Below, one piece after another: positions 51,418 to 58,996 of a DNA stretch of 58,996 bases. Below the pieces are notes generated by a model. That model did not search any database. It had not been told where the DNA came from and saw only the letters and a program-made list of their open reading frames with translations. This DNA is from Ilumatobacter sp. GTDB taxonomy: Bacteria; Actinomycetota; Acidimicrobiia; Acidimicrobiales; Ilumatobacteraceae. How positions within the stretch are numbered: position 1 is the stretch's first letter; each line of letters starts with the position of its first letter. The DNA is taken from the NCBI GenBank assembly GCA_018666235.1, contig JABJAB010000065.1:1-58996 (forward strand), in the 5' to 3' direction. The position numbers and the translations under genes are program-made.

Positions 51418-52842
51418 TCAGGGTGAGAGTTGTCCGTCGGTGACAGTCTCGACTGGCGGCTCGGCGTCATCAGATGCGCCGCGCCGCTCGCGGTAGTCCT
51501 TGGCGGCGCCTTCCAGCGGTTCGACTTCGAGCGTGATGCCGTCGATGGCGGCGACACGGATCTCGTCGCCGCGCATGACCGGAGTTGCCCGGTTGGTCCG
51601 TGCACGCCAGCGGCCGTTGCCGACCTCGACCACACCGTCGGGGTCGACGTCGTCGATGACGGTGCCGAGTTCGCCGATCATCCACTCTCGGCCGATGGTC
51701 GGTGTGGCGAAGCGAGTGCGGACCATGTTGGGCATGCCCACGATGAAGGTGAGCGCGATGCCGCCGACGCCGGTGATCAGCGCGATCCATCCCGGGCGCA
51801 TGCTGGCCCCCGGCAACGGTTCGAAGAGGAACCAGGTGCCAATCACGGTGAGTACGAGGCCCACGCCGGTCCAGAATCTGGGAATGCCGACTTGGACATC
51901 GACCGAGAACGCCAACATCGCCAGACCGATCACCACCACTGCCCACGTTCGTGTGGGCAGGACGGCCAGCCCGCTGAACGCGAGGAAGGTGCAGACCGCG
52001 CCGACGACGCCAGCCACCCCGACTCCGGCGGTGAAGAACTCGAAGACGAGCAGCGCCAGACCGGTGAGCAACAGCAGGTACGCAACCGGCGGGCTGGCCA
52101 CGGTGTGGAACAACTGATCGATCAGCGACAACTTCGAAAAGCGCACAATGGCGACGGTGTCGAAGCGCGTGTTGCCGTCATCGGTGACCACTTGCTCGGT
52201 GGTGACCAGGGTGACGCCGAGCTCCTCGTAGCCGTTCATTGCCTGCAGCATTGAGGTGACTGTGGGAATGCCCTCGTCGTTGATGCGTTGCCTGAAAATG
52301 TCGAGGGCGCGCGCCTCGCTGAGGCCAACCGAGCCGTTGCGGAGCGTTTCTTCGGCGATACCGAAGTCGATCTCTGCTGACGGGATGCTCAGCGGAACAC
52401 CGAAGTAGCCGACACGTGCGCCGGGCGCCATCCCGGTCACATCGGCAACGGCGAGCATCTGAGCTGCCGGGCCATAGAACCGTGAACCCGTCGGGCCGAC
52501 CCAGACGCCGATCGGCACGGGTGCGGTGGCGATGTCCTCGAGCAGGGCTTCGACGACACTGTCGTCGACGACCGTGCCGTCGCTGTTCACCTGGAGGATC
52601 AGGGCCTGCGCTCCGCTGTCGTCGGCGCGCTCGATGGCGTCGCGGATCTCAGCAACGAGGATGTCGTCCATGAACCCGCTGACCTGCAGCACGTCGACCG
52701 GAGCGATGGTCGCGCCTCCGGGCGTGACCACGGTGTCGGGCGTGGGGTCGTCGCCGCCTTGGTCGTCCTGGGCGCTGACGCCGCCCGCGAACAATGAAAG
52801 GCCAGCGGCCGTTGTGAGCAATGCGATCGCTAGTCTGCGCAA
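51418..52842 (-). CDS. NfeD-like membrane protein with degenerate ClpP-class protease domain
   Basis: About 474 residues from TTG 52842, which has GGAGG 5 bases upstream and gives a clean signal peptide (RRLAIALLTTAAGLSLFAGGVSA). The extracytoplasmic ClpP/SppA-like domain covers about 40-215, then four to five membrane helices and a C-terminal OB fold (GELGTVIDDVDPDGVVEVGNGRWRART). The expected catalytic-Ser loop (RAASAG) reads SRFYGP, so the Ser seems lost. NfeD proteins assist membrane quality control with stomatin partners. A further TTG at 52890 is possible. Confidence 0.82.
   Translation of the reverse strand: MRRLAIALLTTAAGLSLFAGGVSAQDDQGGDDPTPDTVVTPGGATIAPVDVLQVSGFMDDILVAEIRDAIERADDSGAQALILQVNSDGTVVDDSVVEALLEDIATAPVPIGVWVGPTGSRFYGPAAQMLAVADVTGMAPGARVGYFGVPLSIPSAEIDFGIAEETLRNGSVGLSEARALDIFRQRINDEGIPTVTSMLQAMNGYEELGVTLVTTEQVVTDDGNTRFDTVAIVRFSKLSLIDQLFHTVASPPVAYLLLLTGLALLVFEFFTAGVGVAGVVGAVCTFLAFSGLAVLPTRTWAVVVIGLAMLAFSVDVQVGIPRFWTGVGLVLTVIGTWFLFEPLPGASMRPGWIALITGVGGIALTFIVGMPNMVRTRFATPTIGREWMIGELGTVIDDVDPDGVVEVGNGRWRARTNRATPVMRGDEIRVAAIDGITLEVEPLEGAAKDYRERRGASDDAEPPVETVTDGQLSP
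52831..52836 (+). promoter_or_regulatory. -10 element for leaderless bagA, inside the NfeD-like gene
   Basis: TAGTCT, 8 bases, GTG 52845. It lies within the first codons of the divergent NfeD-like gene, so the two transcription units overlap head to head. Confidence 0.5.
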
Positions 52843-52844
52843 AG

Positions 52845-53783
52845 GTGCCTCCGGAACACGAGAGTCCGCTGCAGTCGTTGACCGCGACAAATGTTGTCAT
52901 TGTTGCGGGCAAGGGGGGTGTCGGAAAGACCACGGTAACGGCTGTGATCGCCCGCGCGGCCAGTCGTGACGGACGACGTGTCCTTGTTGTCGAACTTGAC
53001 GGCAAGCCGACGCTCGACCAACTGCTCGACGGTGAGGCTCAGAACGGGGCCGGATCCATTGAGGTGGTCCACATTTCGGCCGCTGACGCTCTGGACGAAT
53101 ATCTCCGAGATCACGGTTTCGCCCGGATCGCGAAGCGGCTGAACAAGACGGGCGTGATCGACATGGTCGGCACCGCAGCGCCAGGTATCGATGATGTCGT
53201 TGTCCTCGGCAAGGTCAAATCGTTCGAGCGATCGCAGAACTACGACCTCATCGTGGTCGACGGCCCTGCAGCGGGCCATGCGATCACCTTCCTCACGTCT
53301 GCCACCGGCCTGGCGAATGCGGTGCGGAGCGGACCGGTGCGAACGCAATCCGACGAAGTGATCGAACTGCTCACCGACGTTGAGCGTTGCCAGGTCGTGC
53401 TCGTCACGCTGCCCGAGACAACCCCGGTGAATGAGGTCGTTGAGACAGCGTTTGCCCTGGAAGACGATGTCGGAATCCAGCTTGGCCCGATCGTGATCAA
53501 TGGCGTGGACACCGGCGTTCCATTGCCGTCGATCAAAACGGCCGCAGCTGCCTGGCAAGACCTCGATGCGGATGTGGCAGCGGTCCTCGCCGAGGCCGCA
53601 GCGTTCCGGCGATCGCGCCGAGCGATGGAGCGCACCGAGATCGAGCGCTTGTCGGCGGAGCTGCCGCTCGAGCAGATCACGCTGCCTGCCCAACTGGTCG
53701 CCGGATTGACCGCCACGGACGTCGACCGGTTGACCGACCACCTCCTGGGGCTCAACGGTGTGCCTGATGTCGAGGGCAACTGA
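52845..53783 (+). CDS. ArsA/Get3-family ATPase, first of a pair (BagA-type)
   Basis: 312 residues. Deviant Walker A AGKGGVGKTTVTAVIA and DLIVVDGPAAGHAITFL (switch II) identify the ArsA/Get3 family. The pair of adjacent ArsA-like genes corresponds to mycobacterial Rv3679-Rv3680. No metal-binding Cys set is present, so arsenite transport is unlikely. GTG 52845 is chosen from the TAGTCT box 8 bases upstream. Its stop and the next ATG share one base. Confidence 0.85.
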   Translation: MPPEHESPLQSLTATNVVIVAGKGGVGKTTVTAVIARAASRDGRRVLVVELDGKPTLDQLLDGEAQNGAGSIEVVHISAADALDEYLRDHGFARIAKRLNKTGVIDMVGTAAPGIDDVVVLGKVKSFERSQNYDLIVVDGPAAGHAITFLTSATGLANAVRSGPVRTQSDEVIELLTDVERCQVVLVTLPETTPVNEVVETAFALEDDVGIQLGPIVINGVDTGVPLPSIKTAAAAWQDLDADVAAVLAEAAAFRRSRRAMERTEIERLSAELPLEQITLPAQLVAGLTATDVDRLTDHLLGLNGVPDVEGN

Positions 53784-54886
53784 TGGCTGACGTGCAGCGC
53801 CTCATCGACGCGTCGACCGTGATCGTGTGCTGCGGCTCCGGTGGCGTCGGCAAGACCACCACGGCCGCGGTGCTCGGTCTTGAAGCAGCAGAGCATGGCC
53901 GCAAGGTGGTGGTGGTCACGATCGACCCGGCCCGTCGGCTGGCCGATGCCTTGGGCCTGGAGGACGGACTAGCTGCCGAGCCGCAACGCATCGACCTCAA
54001 TTCGGCTCAGGCGTCGGGTGGCGAGCTGTGGGCGATGATGCTCGACACGGAGGCGACGTTCGACGGCCTGGTGCGGCGTCACGCCGGTGACCCCGAGCAG
54101 GTCGACCGCATTCTCACCAACCCGCTGTATCGCAACATGGCCGGCGCGATGAGTGGCACGCAGGAGTACATGGCCGCCGAGACGCTGCACGCTCTGCACG
54201 GTGATGACCGTTTCGACCTGGTTGTCGTCGACACGCCGCCGAGTCGCAATGCCCTTGACTTCCTCGAGGCACCCGGCGTGTTGGCGCGGTTCCTCGACCA
54301 TCGGGCCTTCAAGCTGCTGATGCTGCCAACTAAGAGTGGCCTCAAGGTGCTCGGTTCGGCCGCGCAGCCGATTCTGAAAGCGATCGGCCGTGTGGTCGGT
54401 TCTGATGTGCTCGCCGATGCCGTGGCGTTCTTCCAGGCGTTCGCCGGCATGGAGACCGGATTCCGCGACCGGGCCGACGAAGTGGTGGCGCTGATCCGAG
54501 CAGCGGAGACATCGTTCGTCGTCGTGGCAACGCCGCGCCATGACACCATTGACGAGGCTGTTTGGTTCGCTCAACAGTTGGTCGAACAGGGAGTCGGGGT
54601 CGGCGCGGCAATCGTCAATCGCACGCAGCCGGGGTTCGGCGCGGGAACCGCTGCCGACGCAACCGCTGCGGCGAGAGCCGCTGTCGGCAACGATGATCTT
54701 GTCGCGCTCTGGACAAACGTCGCTGAGCTGAGAACGCTGCGCGAACGTGAGCGGCACGTCATCGCCCCACTCGCCGACGTGGTCGGTAATGATGTGATTG
54801 CGACCCTGCCCCTGCTCGACCGAGACGTGCATGATCTCGCAGGTCTGCAGACCATCGCGGGCCACCTCTTCGACCCTGCAGAGTGA
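53783..54886 (+). CDS. ArsA/Get3-family ATPase, second of a pair (BagB-type)
   Basis: 367 residues. Walker A is CGSGGVGKTTTAAVLG and the Asp of TIDPARRLADALGL is typical of the family; FDLVVVDTPPSRNALDFL is switch II. AFKLLMLPTKSGLK and the C-terminal VVVATPRHDTIDEAVWF follow. Partner of the preceding ATPase, likely as a heterodimer. The cellular client is not known. Confidence 0.87.
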   Translation: MADVQRLIDASTVIVCCGSGGVGKTTTAAVLGLEAAEHGRKVVVVTIDPARRLADALGLEDGLAAEPQRIDLNSAQASGGELWAMMLDTEATFDGLVRRHAGDPEQVDRILTNPLYRNMAGAMSGTQEYMAAETLHALHGDDRFDLVVVDTPPSRNALDFLEAPGVLARFLDHRAFKLLMLPTKSGLKVLGSAAQPILKAIGRVVGSDVLADAVAFFQAFAGMETGFRDRADEVVALIRAAETSFVVVATPRHDTIDEAVWFAQQLVEQGVGVGAAIVNRTQPGFGAGTAADATAAARAAVGNDDLVALWTNVAELRTLRERERHVIAPLADVVGNDVIATLPLLDRDVHDLAGLQTIAGHLFDPAE

Positions 54887-54957
54887 GCCGTTCGGCCAGC
54901 CACCCCACGCCGTGCTGATTCCGGACGGTTGATTCCGGCACTGGCAGAACGACCGGG

Positions 54958-54963
54958 TAGCGT
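54958..54963 (+). promoter_or_regulatory. -10 element for the stand-alone receiver
   Basis: TAGCGT, 8 bases, GTG 54972, no Shine-Dalgarno. Confidence 0.45.
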
Positions 54964-54971
54964 CTGGGCTC

Positions 54972-55445
54972 GTGGAGATCATCATTGCGACAGACGCCAG
55001 CTGGGTGGTCGATGACATCACGGCAGCACTTGGTGCCGACGGCGTCAACTTCACCGTCTGCAGCGAAGGGCGGGTGGTGGCCGATGAGGTCGAGAAGAAC
55101 ACCCCTGACCTTGCAATCCTCGACATGCAGATCGGCTCGATGGGTGGCATGGCGGTGACGATGTCGCTCCGACTCGACGAATCGTCGGGATTGCTTCCGC
55201 ACGTCCCGGTGCTGATGCTGCTCGACCGTCGCGCTGACCTGCATCTTGCACGTCGCAGTGGTGCCGAAGGCTGGCTGATCAAGCCGCTCGACTCGCTTCG
55301 ATTGAAACGAGCGGTCACGGCCATCAACGGCGGTGGCACATACACGGAAGGCCTGCCGGCACCCGACCCGGTTGCAGCCGATGACGTCGATGTCGATCCA
55401 GATGTGGCGGAATCGCCCGAGGAAGAAGCGGTCAACGCCGGATAG
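54972..55445 (+). CDS. Stand-alone response-regulator receiver domain protein
   Basis: 157 residues. The receiver fold shows LAILDMQIGSMGGMAV with the phospho-acceptor Asp, and GWLIKPLDSLRLK with the conserved Lys; the acidic pair near the N-terminus is reduced (ATDASWVVDD). An acidic tail of about 35 residues replaces an output domain. No kinase gene is adjacent. It might be a phospho-shuttle or a protein-protein switch. Confidence 0.8.
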   Translation: MEIIIATDASWVVDDITAALGADGVNFTVCSEGRVVADEVEKNTPDLAILDMQIGSMGGMAVTMSLRLDESSGLLPHVPVLMLLDRRADLHLARRSGAEGWLIKPLDSLRLKRAVTAINGGGTYTEGLPAPDPVAADDVDVDPDVAESPEEEAVNAG

Positions 55446-55460
55446 CGTTGTCCGTCGCTA

Positions 55461-55537
55461 CGGGGTGTAGCGCAGCTTGGTAGCGCGCCACGTTCGGGAC
55501 GTGGAGGCCGGGAGTTCAAATCTCCCCACCCCGACCA
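55461..55537 (+). tRNA. tRNA-Pro (CGG)
   Basis: Cloverleaf complete: acceptor stem CGGGGTG / CACCCCG, D-arm with AGCGCAGCTTGGTAGCGC, anticodon stem CCACG / CGTGG with loop TTCGGGA (anticodon CGG), T-arm GGGAG-TTCAAAT-CTCCC, discriminator A and encoded CCA at 55535-55537. Confidence 0.97.
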
Positions 55538-55583
55538 CGAGCCGTCTTGTCAGTTCTCCGGAACCGACGGGCGGCTCGTTTCG
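55538..55583 (+). terminator. Possible terminator after tRNA-Pro
   Basis: CGAGCCG (55538-55544) can pair with CGGCTCG (55572-55578), followed by TTTCG. Loop long and T-run short. From here to 55661 there is no recognisable gene. Confidence 0.45.
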
Positions 55584-55661
55584 CGTCCGGCTGTCATCGA
55601 CGCCAGCGAAGGTCAAGGTCGCTGTGTGTGAGATTGATGGATCCCGTCATTGGTTCGTCTG

Positions 55662-56342
55662 TCAAGATGCCGAAATGCCTGAGGCCGAGACCAATACAAG
55701 TACGCAGAACGCCGCCACCGCACCCAGTGAATCCCCACTGCGCAACAGGTCGAGCCCAGCGGTGAGCCGGTCGTAACCGTCGGCCGCCGACGGACGCGCG
55801 AGCAGCCCGGCAATGGCGAAGCCGACCAGGGTGACGCCAGCAGCGGCGGCCAGCACCCGTGCGGTCCGCGAGGCGCGTGACCGAACGTCGCGTGGTCGAC
55901 GCTGCAGGCCGGTGATGACGAGGAGTGCGGCGACACCACCGGCGACGAGTGCCGAGGCGGTGAAGAACGGGTCCCAGTCCAGCCGGAGTAGTACTTGCGC
56001 GAGCAGGCCACCGATGACGGCGCGGACCGCACCGAGATTGGCCTGGCGGGCACCGATCCATGCAGCGGCGACGCCGGCAGCGAGTGCTGGCAGGAAAAGC
56101 AGTGGGTCCGGGACAGCCACCGTGGCGGTGATGCCGGACGCGACCACGAGGGCCCACCACGGGGTCGTTGCACTTGCCCAGGTGACAAATGCAGCCCCGG
56201 CGAAACAGATCACCGCATCGGGTATGGGTTGGCCGGTCGGCTGGCAGCCGGCCAACGACGCCAGCAAACCGGCCACGATGGCCGCCGCTGCGACGAGGAG
56301 CGCGTCGCGTTGTGACAGGGCGTTGCGTCGCTGGGTGGCCAT
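55662..56342 (-). CDS. Membrane protein, possibly 3'-truncated
   Basis: 226 residues with about six membrane helices. The end (ADGYDRLTAGLDLLRSGDSLGAVAAF) resembles the start of the soluble part of DUF4012-type proteins, where a much longer extracytoplasmic domain would follow. Instead the frame becomes CVLVLVSASGISAS and stops. The next 120 bases to the tRNA-Pro terminator contain no continuation in any frame that I can recognise. It may be a genuine short protein, but truncation by deletion beside the tRNA is suspected. Confidence 0.55.
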   Translation of the reverse strand: MATQRRNALSQRDALLVAAAAIVAGLLASLAGCQPTGQPIPDAVICFAGAAFVTWASATTPWWALVVASGITATVAVPDPLLFLPALAAGVAAAWIGARQANLGAVRAVIGGLLAQVLLRLDWDPFFTASALVAGGVAALLVITGLQRRPRDVRSRASRTARVLAAAAGVTLVGFAIAGLLARPSAADGYDRLTAGLDLLRSGDSLGAVAAFCVLVLVSASGISAS

Positions 56343-56454
56343 GGGGTTCTCATTCTCGCAATTTCGCCTGGCGCGCGGTGCATCACCTGCGACGGCAGTA
56401 CACCGCGTGCCGTTCCCAGGGAAACCGAATCGGGAGCGCCTGGGCTGCGGCGGT

Positions 56455-56460
56455 TACGGT
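56455..56460 (+). promoter_or_regulatory. -10 element for leaderless mazG-like gene
   Basis: TACGGT, 6 bases, ATG 56467, no Shine-Dalgarno. Confidence 0.5.
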
Positions 56461-56466
56461 CCGGCC

Positions 56467-56745
56467 ATGGACCTGGTCGAACTGCAAGACATCATCGAAC
56501 GGACCTACGGCGACCGCGATCGCGAACGTGGTGTGTCTGCCACGGTCGCCTGGCTGGCCGAAGAGATCGGTGAGCTCGCCCAAGCGGTGCGCAAGGGGAC
56601 CCACGAGCAGCAGGTGCACGAGTTCGGCGATGTGATTGCCTGGGTTGCGACCTTGGCGAATCAGCAGGGGATCGATCTCACGGTTGCCGCCGAGCGGTTT
56701 GCTGCCGGTTGCCCCAAGTGCGCCGCGCTGCCGTGTGCTTGCTGA
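56467..56745 (+). CDS. MazG-like nucleotide pyrophosphohydrolase
   Basis: 92 residues. All-alpha NTP-PPase with the EExxE...ExxD pattern: TVAWLAEEIGELAQAVRKG and HEFGDVIAWVATLANQQGIDL. The C-terminal CPKCAALPCAC is Cys-rich, a tail often seen in compact MazG-like proteins and likely to bind zinc. Removes non-canonical dNTPs, by family. Confidence 0.88.
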   Translation: MDLVELQDIIERTYGDRDRERGVSATVAWLAEEIGELAQAVRKGTHEQQVHEFGDVIAWVATLANQQGIDLTVAAERFAAGCPKCAALPCAC

Positions 56746-56845
56746 CGCACGCAGTTGCGCGTTCGTAAAGCCACGGTGTGCCTGTTGGCACGCTGTACGG
56801 TCAGTGAGGAAATTCCGTCTTAACAATTACCCCGGGAGGTACCTC

Positions 56846-57190
56846 ATGGCAGTCATTATTCCGTTGGCATTCCTCATTCTGTGGATCGCTGGACTGTCGA
56901 TCGCTGGACTCTGGAAGATCTTCGAAAAGGCCGGCCATCCGGGCTGGGCGGCGATCATCCCGATCTACAACATGTACATCATCACGAAGATCGCTGGCAA
57001 GGAATGGTGGTGGCTGCTGCTGCTGCTCATTCCGATCGTCAACATCGTGATTGCGATCATCTTGTACATCGCCGTCTCAGAGAAGTTCGGCAAGGGCGCC
57101 GGTTTTGCGGTCGGCTTGGTGTTCCTCCCGTTCATCTTCGCGATGATCCTCGGATTCGGCGACGCCGAGTACAAGGAGACCACGGCCTGA
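56846..57190 (+). CDS. DUF5684-type small membrane protein
   Basis: 114 residues, three membrane segments with the motif GHPGWAAIIPIYNMYIITKIAGKEWWWLLLLLIP. That sequence is typical of the DUF5684 family (large predicted membrane proteins of unknown function, at times near signal peptidases). A strong ribosome site (GGGAGGT) precedes ATG 56846. Convergent with the next gene across a long hairpin. Confidence 0.85.
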   Translation: MAVIIPLAFLILWIAGLSIAGLWKIFEKAGHPGWAAIIPIYNMYIITKIAGKEWWWLLLLLIPIVNIVIAIILYIAVSEKFGKGAGFAVGLVFLPFIFAMILGFGDAEYKETTA

Positions 57191-57208
57191 TCACGGTCTG
57201 ATCACGCG

Positions 57209-57274
57209 CTGAACGGTGCCACTGCCGGAGTCTGGCGACAGCCAACCACTCCGCAGTGGCACCTTCGCGTTCAG
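57209..57274. terminator. Long bidirectional hairpin between convergent genes
   Basis: GGTGCCACTGCC-GGAGT pairs with ACTCC-GCAGTGGCACC with a single bulge, and the outer CTGAACG / CGTTCAG adds another 7 pairs. It spans the end of the minus-strand gene. No T-run; likely a shared terminator of DUF5684 and the gene at 57271. Confidence 0.6.
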
Positions 57275-57720
57275 GCTCGGCGCAGCGGTTCGACCGCAAT
57301 GACGTAGTCCGCGAGACGAGCAGCAATTTCGATGCTTGACTCCGGGTCGTCGGGGTCGGGCGCATCCCACACTTCGGAGATGCGTCGCCACCGATCGGCG
57401 CCGATGAACACACCGGCCTCGGCCTCTGCGCCGAGCTGCTCTCGCCAAGCCGCCTCATGAGCAAGCAGGCGATCGAGCACCTCCTGATTGTCATCGTCTT
57501 TCGGATGTTCGGCGTGGAAGCCGATCTCGAGGCCGACATCGCCCGTGGACAGCGTGATCAGCTGTGCCTCGTAGTGCTCCTTCTTGGCATCGTCATACCA
57601 GACCTTCAGCCCGCGTCGATGTGAGGATGAATTGAGCTGACCATCGACCGACGAAGCAAAGCCTTCGAACGCATCGAGCACCCACTCGAAGAAACCTCGG
57701 CTGATCCCGTCGTCAGTCAT
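57271..57720 (-). CDS. Conserved-looking hypothetical protein, 149 residues
   Basis: Soluble acidic protein: RGFFEWVLDAFEGFASSVDG, HRRGLKVWYDDAKKEHYEAQLITL, DVGLEIGFHAEHPKDDDN and WRRISEVWDAPDPDDPESSIEIAARLADYV. High third-position GC supports coding. No family was recognised. It is 51 bases downstream of asd, same strand, and may be in its transcript. Confidence 0.7.
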   Translation of the reverse strand: MTDDGISRGFFEWVLDAFEGFASSVDGQLNSSSHRRGLKVWYDDAKKEHYEAQLITLSTGDVGLEIGFHAEHPKDDDNQEVLDRLLAHEAAWREQLGAEAEAGVFIGADRWRRISEVWDAPDPDDPESSIEIAARLADYVIAVEPLRRA

Positions 57721-57771
57721 GCAGTCCGAGGTCTTCCATTCGGGGTCAGCGTGAGGATCGGAGAGAGGGAG

Positions 57772-58800
57772 TCATCGCGTCGTCTGGACCAACTCTGCGA
57801 TTTGGAGGGCGTTGAGGGCAGCGCCCTTCCGCAAGTTGTCGTTGCTGACGAAGAGCGCAAGGCCCCGACCCCCGGGCGCGCCTTCGTCGGCGCGGATGCG
57901 GCCGACAAAGCTGGGATCCTTCCCGGCTGCCTGCAGTGGCGTCGGGATTTCGCTCAGCTCGACACCCGGAGCGTCGCTGAGCAGCTCGTAGGCCCGCGCC
58001 ACTGAGATCGGGTTCGCGAACTCGGCATTGATTGACAACGAGTGGCCGGTAAAAACCGGGACCCGGACGCATGTGCCCGATACGAGCAGCTCAGGGATGT
58101 CGAGAATCTTGCGCGACTCGTTGCGCAGCTTCTGCTCCTCGTCGGTCTCGAACGAGCCATCGTCGACAACGGAACCGCACATTGGCAACGCGTTGAACGC
58201 GATCGTGCGGGCGAACTTCTCGGGAGCAGAAAAAGTGACCGCATCGCCGTTGTGGGTCAGCTCGGGTCCGGCGCCGCCGGCTTCGGCCACTTGCTTCGCC
58301 AATTCGTCGACACCAGCAAGGCCCGATCCGGAGGTGGCCTGGTAGGTGGCGCAGATGAGGCGCGTGAGGCCAGCCTCGTCGTGCAGCGGTTTGATGACGG
58401 GCATAAAGGCCATCGTGGTGCAGTTCGGGTTGGCGATGATGCCCTTGGGTGGGTTGGCAACGAGATGGCCGTTGACTTCAGGCACAACGAGTGGGACGTT
58501 GGGGTCCATACGGAAGGCCGAGGAGTTGTCGATCACGACGGCGCCTGCTGCAGCGAACTTGTCGGCGTAGGCGCGAGAAGATGTGGCACCAGCGGAGAAG
58601 AGTGCGATATCGAGGCCGCTTGGATCGGCGATTTCGGCATCCTCGACGACGATGTCGGTGCCCTTCCACGGCAGGGTGGTCCCCGCCGAGCGAGCAGATG
58701 CGAAGTACCGCATCTCGGTGACTGGGAAGTCACGCTCTTCGAGGAGACGACGCATGACGCCACCCACTTGACCGGTTGCTCCGACGACTCCTACGCGCAT
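57772..58800 (-). CDS. asd: Aspartate-semialdehyde dehydrogenase
   Basis: 342 residues. Reduces aspartyl phosphate to the semialdehyde for lysine, threonine and methionine. VGVVGATGQVGGVMRRLLEER is the NADPH site; catalytic Cys in IANPNCTTMAFMPV; CATYQATSGSGLAGVDEL and VRVPVFTGHSLSINAEF with the His complete the active site. ATG 58800 has TAGGAT 7 bases upstream. Aspartokinase (lysC) usually sits next to asd; none is seen before the window ends. Confidence 0.97.
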   Translation of the reverse strand: MRVGVVGATGQVGGVMRRLLEERDFPVTEMRYFASARSAGTTLPWKGTDIVVEDAEIADPSGLDIALFSAGATSSRAYADKFAAAGAVVIDNSSAFRMDPNVPLVVPEVNGHLVANPPKGIIANPNCTTMAFMPVIKPLHDEAGLTRLICATYQATSGSGLAGVDELAKQVAEAGGAGPELTHNGDAVTFSAPEKFARTIAFNALPMCGSVVDDGSFETDEEQKLRNESRKILDIPELLVSGTCVRVPVFTGHSLSINAEFANPISVARAYELLSDAPGVELSEIPTPLQAAGKDPSFVGRIRADEGAPGGRGLALFVSNDNLRKGAALNALQIAELVQTTR

Positions 58801-58807
58801 GACGAAA

Positions 58808-58813
58808 ATCCTA
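58808..58813 (-). promoter_or_regulatory. -10 element for leaderless asd
   Basis: TAGGAT on the minus strand, 7 bases from ATG 58800. It rules out a lysine riboswitch directly upstream for this transcript. Confidence 0.5.
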
Positions 58814-58996
58814 ACGGGGGCGGCGCATCGTACCCCTGCTAAGTGAGCAAGTAGAGGGGTGCGACCCCCTCCCTGGTGGTACTACCGGGTAGGTCTACGG
58901 GGTTACGAAAGAAGTCCCTGAGAACTGCACAAACATCTACCACGGCATCTGCCACGGAGCGTCTCCTACCTATTCGACGCCACCGTCCTCAAAGCA
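58814..58996. other. Unassigned end region
   Basis: 183 bases with noticeably lower GC than the rest and several short inverted repeats (GAGGGG / CCCCTC near 58855-58872; GGTGGTACTACC near 58876-58887). No start codon opens a convincing frame in either direction, and no RNA family was recognised. Confidence 0.4.

Overview
The window is about 59 kb of high-GC chromosome from an actinobacterium. Mycothiol synthesis (mshA), WhiB, an RsiG-type anti-sigma factor, the DUF2017-ClpS pair, a BagA/BagB ArsA-type ATPase pair, GlnR with both type I and type II glutamine synthetase, and an aa3/caa3-type oxidase operon all point to that phylum. The overall mix looks like a marine or freshwater Acidimicrobiia relative (Ilumatobacter-like). 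That placement is an inference from gene content, not a measured phylogeny. Nearly every gap is short and almost everything is housekeeping. No insertion sequence, prophage, integrase or CRISPR array was seen.

Layout. 1-8.4 kb: thiolase tail, DUF2017/clpS, cyclophilin lipoprotein-like PPIase, a MoaD/ThiS-like protein coupled to an RsiG homologue, mshA-ybjN, proC, SAM hydrolase. 8.5-18.4 kb: the respiratory block. It starts with ctaB, then one long overlapping operon of three unusual genes (a cytochrome oxidase subunit I homologue that has lost all six metal-ligand histidines, a subunit III-like protein, and a 402-residue membrane protein with a subunit-IV-like hairpin and a cupredoxin-like tail). 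These run straight into the genuine ctaC-ctaD-ctaE-ctaF, followed by ctaG. 18.8-26.8 kb: serS, pdxH, a two-component system, poly-gamma-glutamate hydrolase, orn, quinone reductase, copC-like, glycosyltransferase. 27-33 kb: an orphan small protein, WhiB, a TlpA/CcdA pair, Nudix, and an Fe-S block (mrp, SufR-like regulator, erpA). 33-39 kb: Tat lipoprotein, FAS1-OmpA envelope protein with an HhH partner, ridA, a 50-residue membrane protein, 8-oxoguanine deaminase, SGNH lipoprotein. 39-45 kb: nitrogen block (glnR, glnA, glnII) and a penicillin-acylase lipoprotein. 45-59 kb: nadE, Nudix, dut, selA-selB, NfeD-like protein, bagA-bagB, a lone receiver, tRNA-Pro, a membrane gene that looks truncated, mazG, DUF5684, asd.

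Two things stand out. First, the degenerate oxidase-like trio is fused transcriptionally to the real oxidase genes and is the best candidate for an undescribed system, perhaps an accessory or assembly sub-complex. Second, about twenty starts have a TANNNT box exactly 6-8 bases upstream and no Shine-Dalgarno. This indicates widespread leaderless transcription and settles several otherwise ambiguous start codons (mshA, ctaB, orn, bagA).
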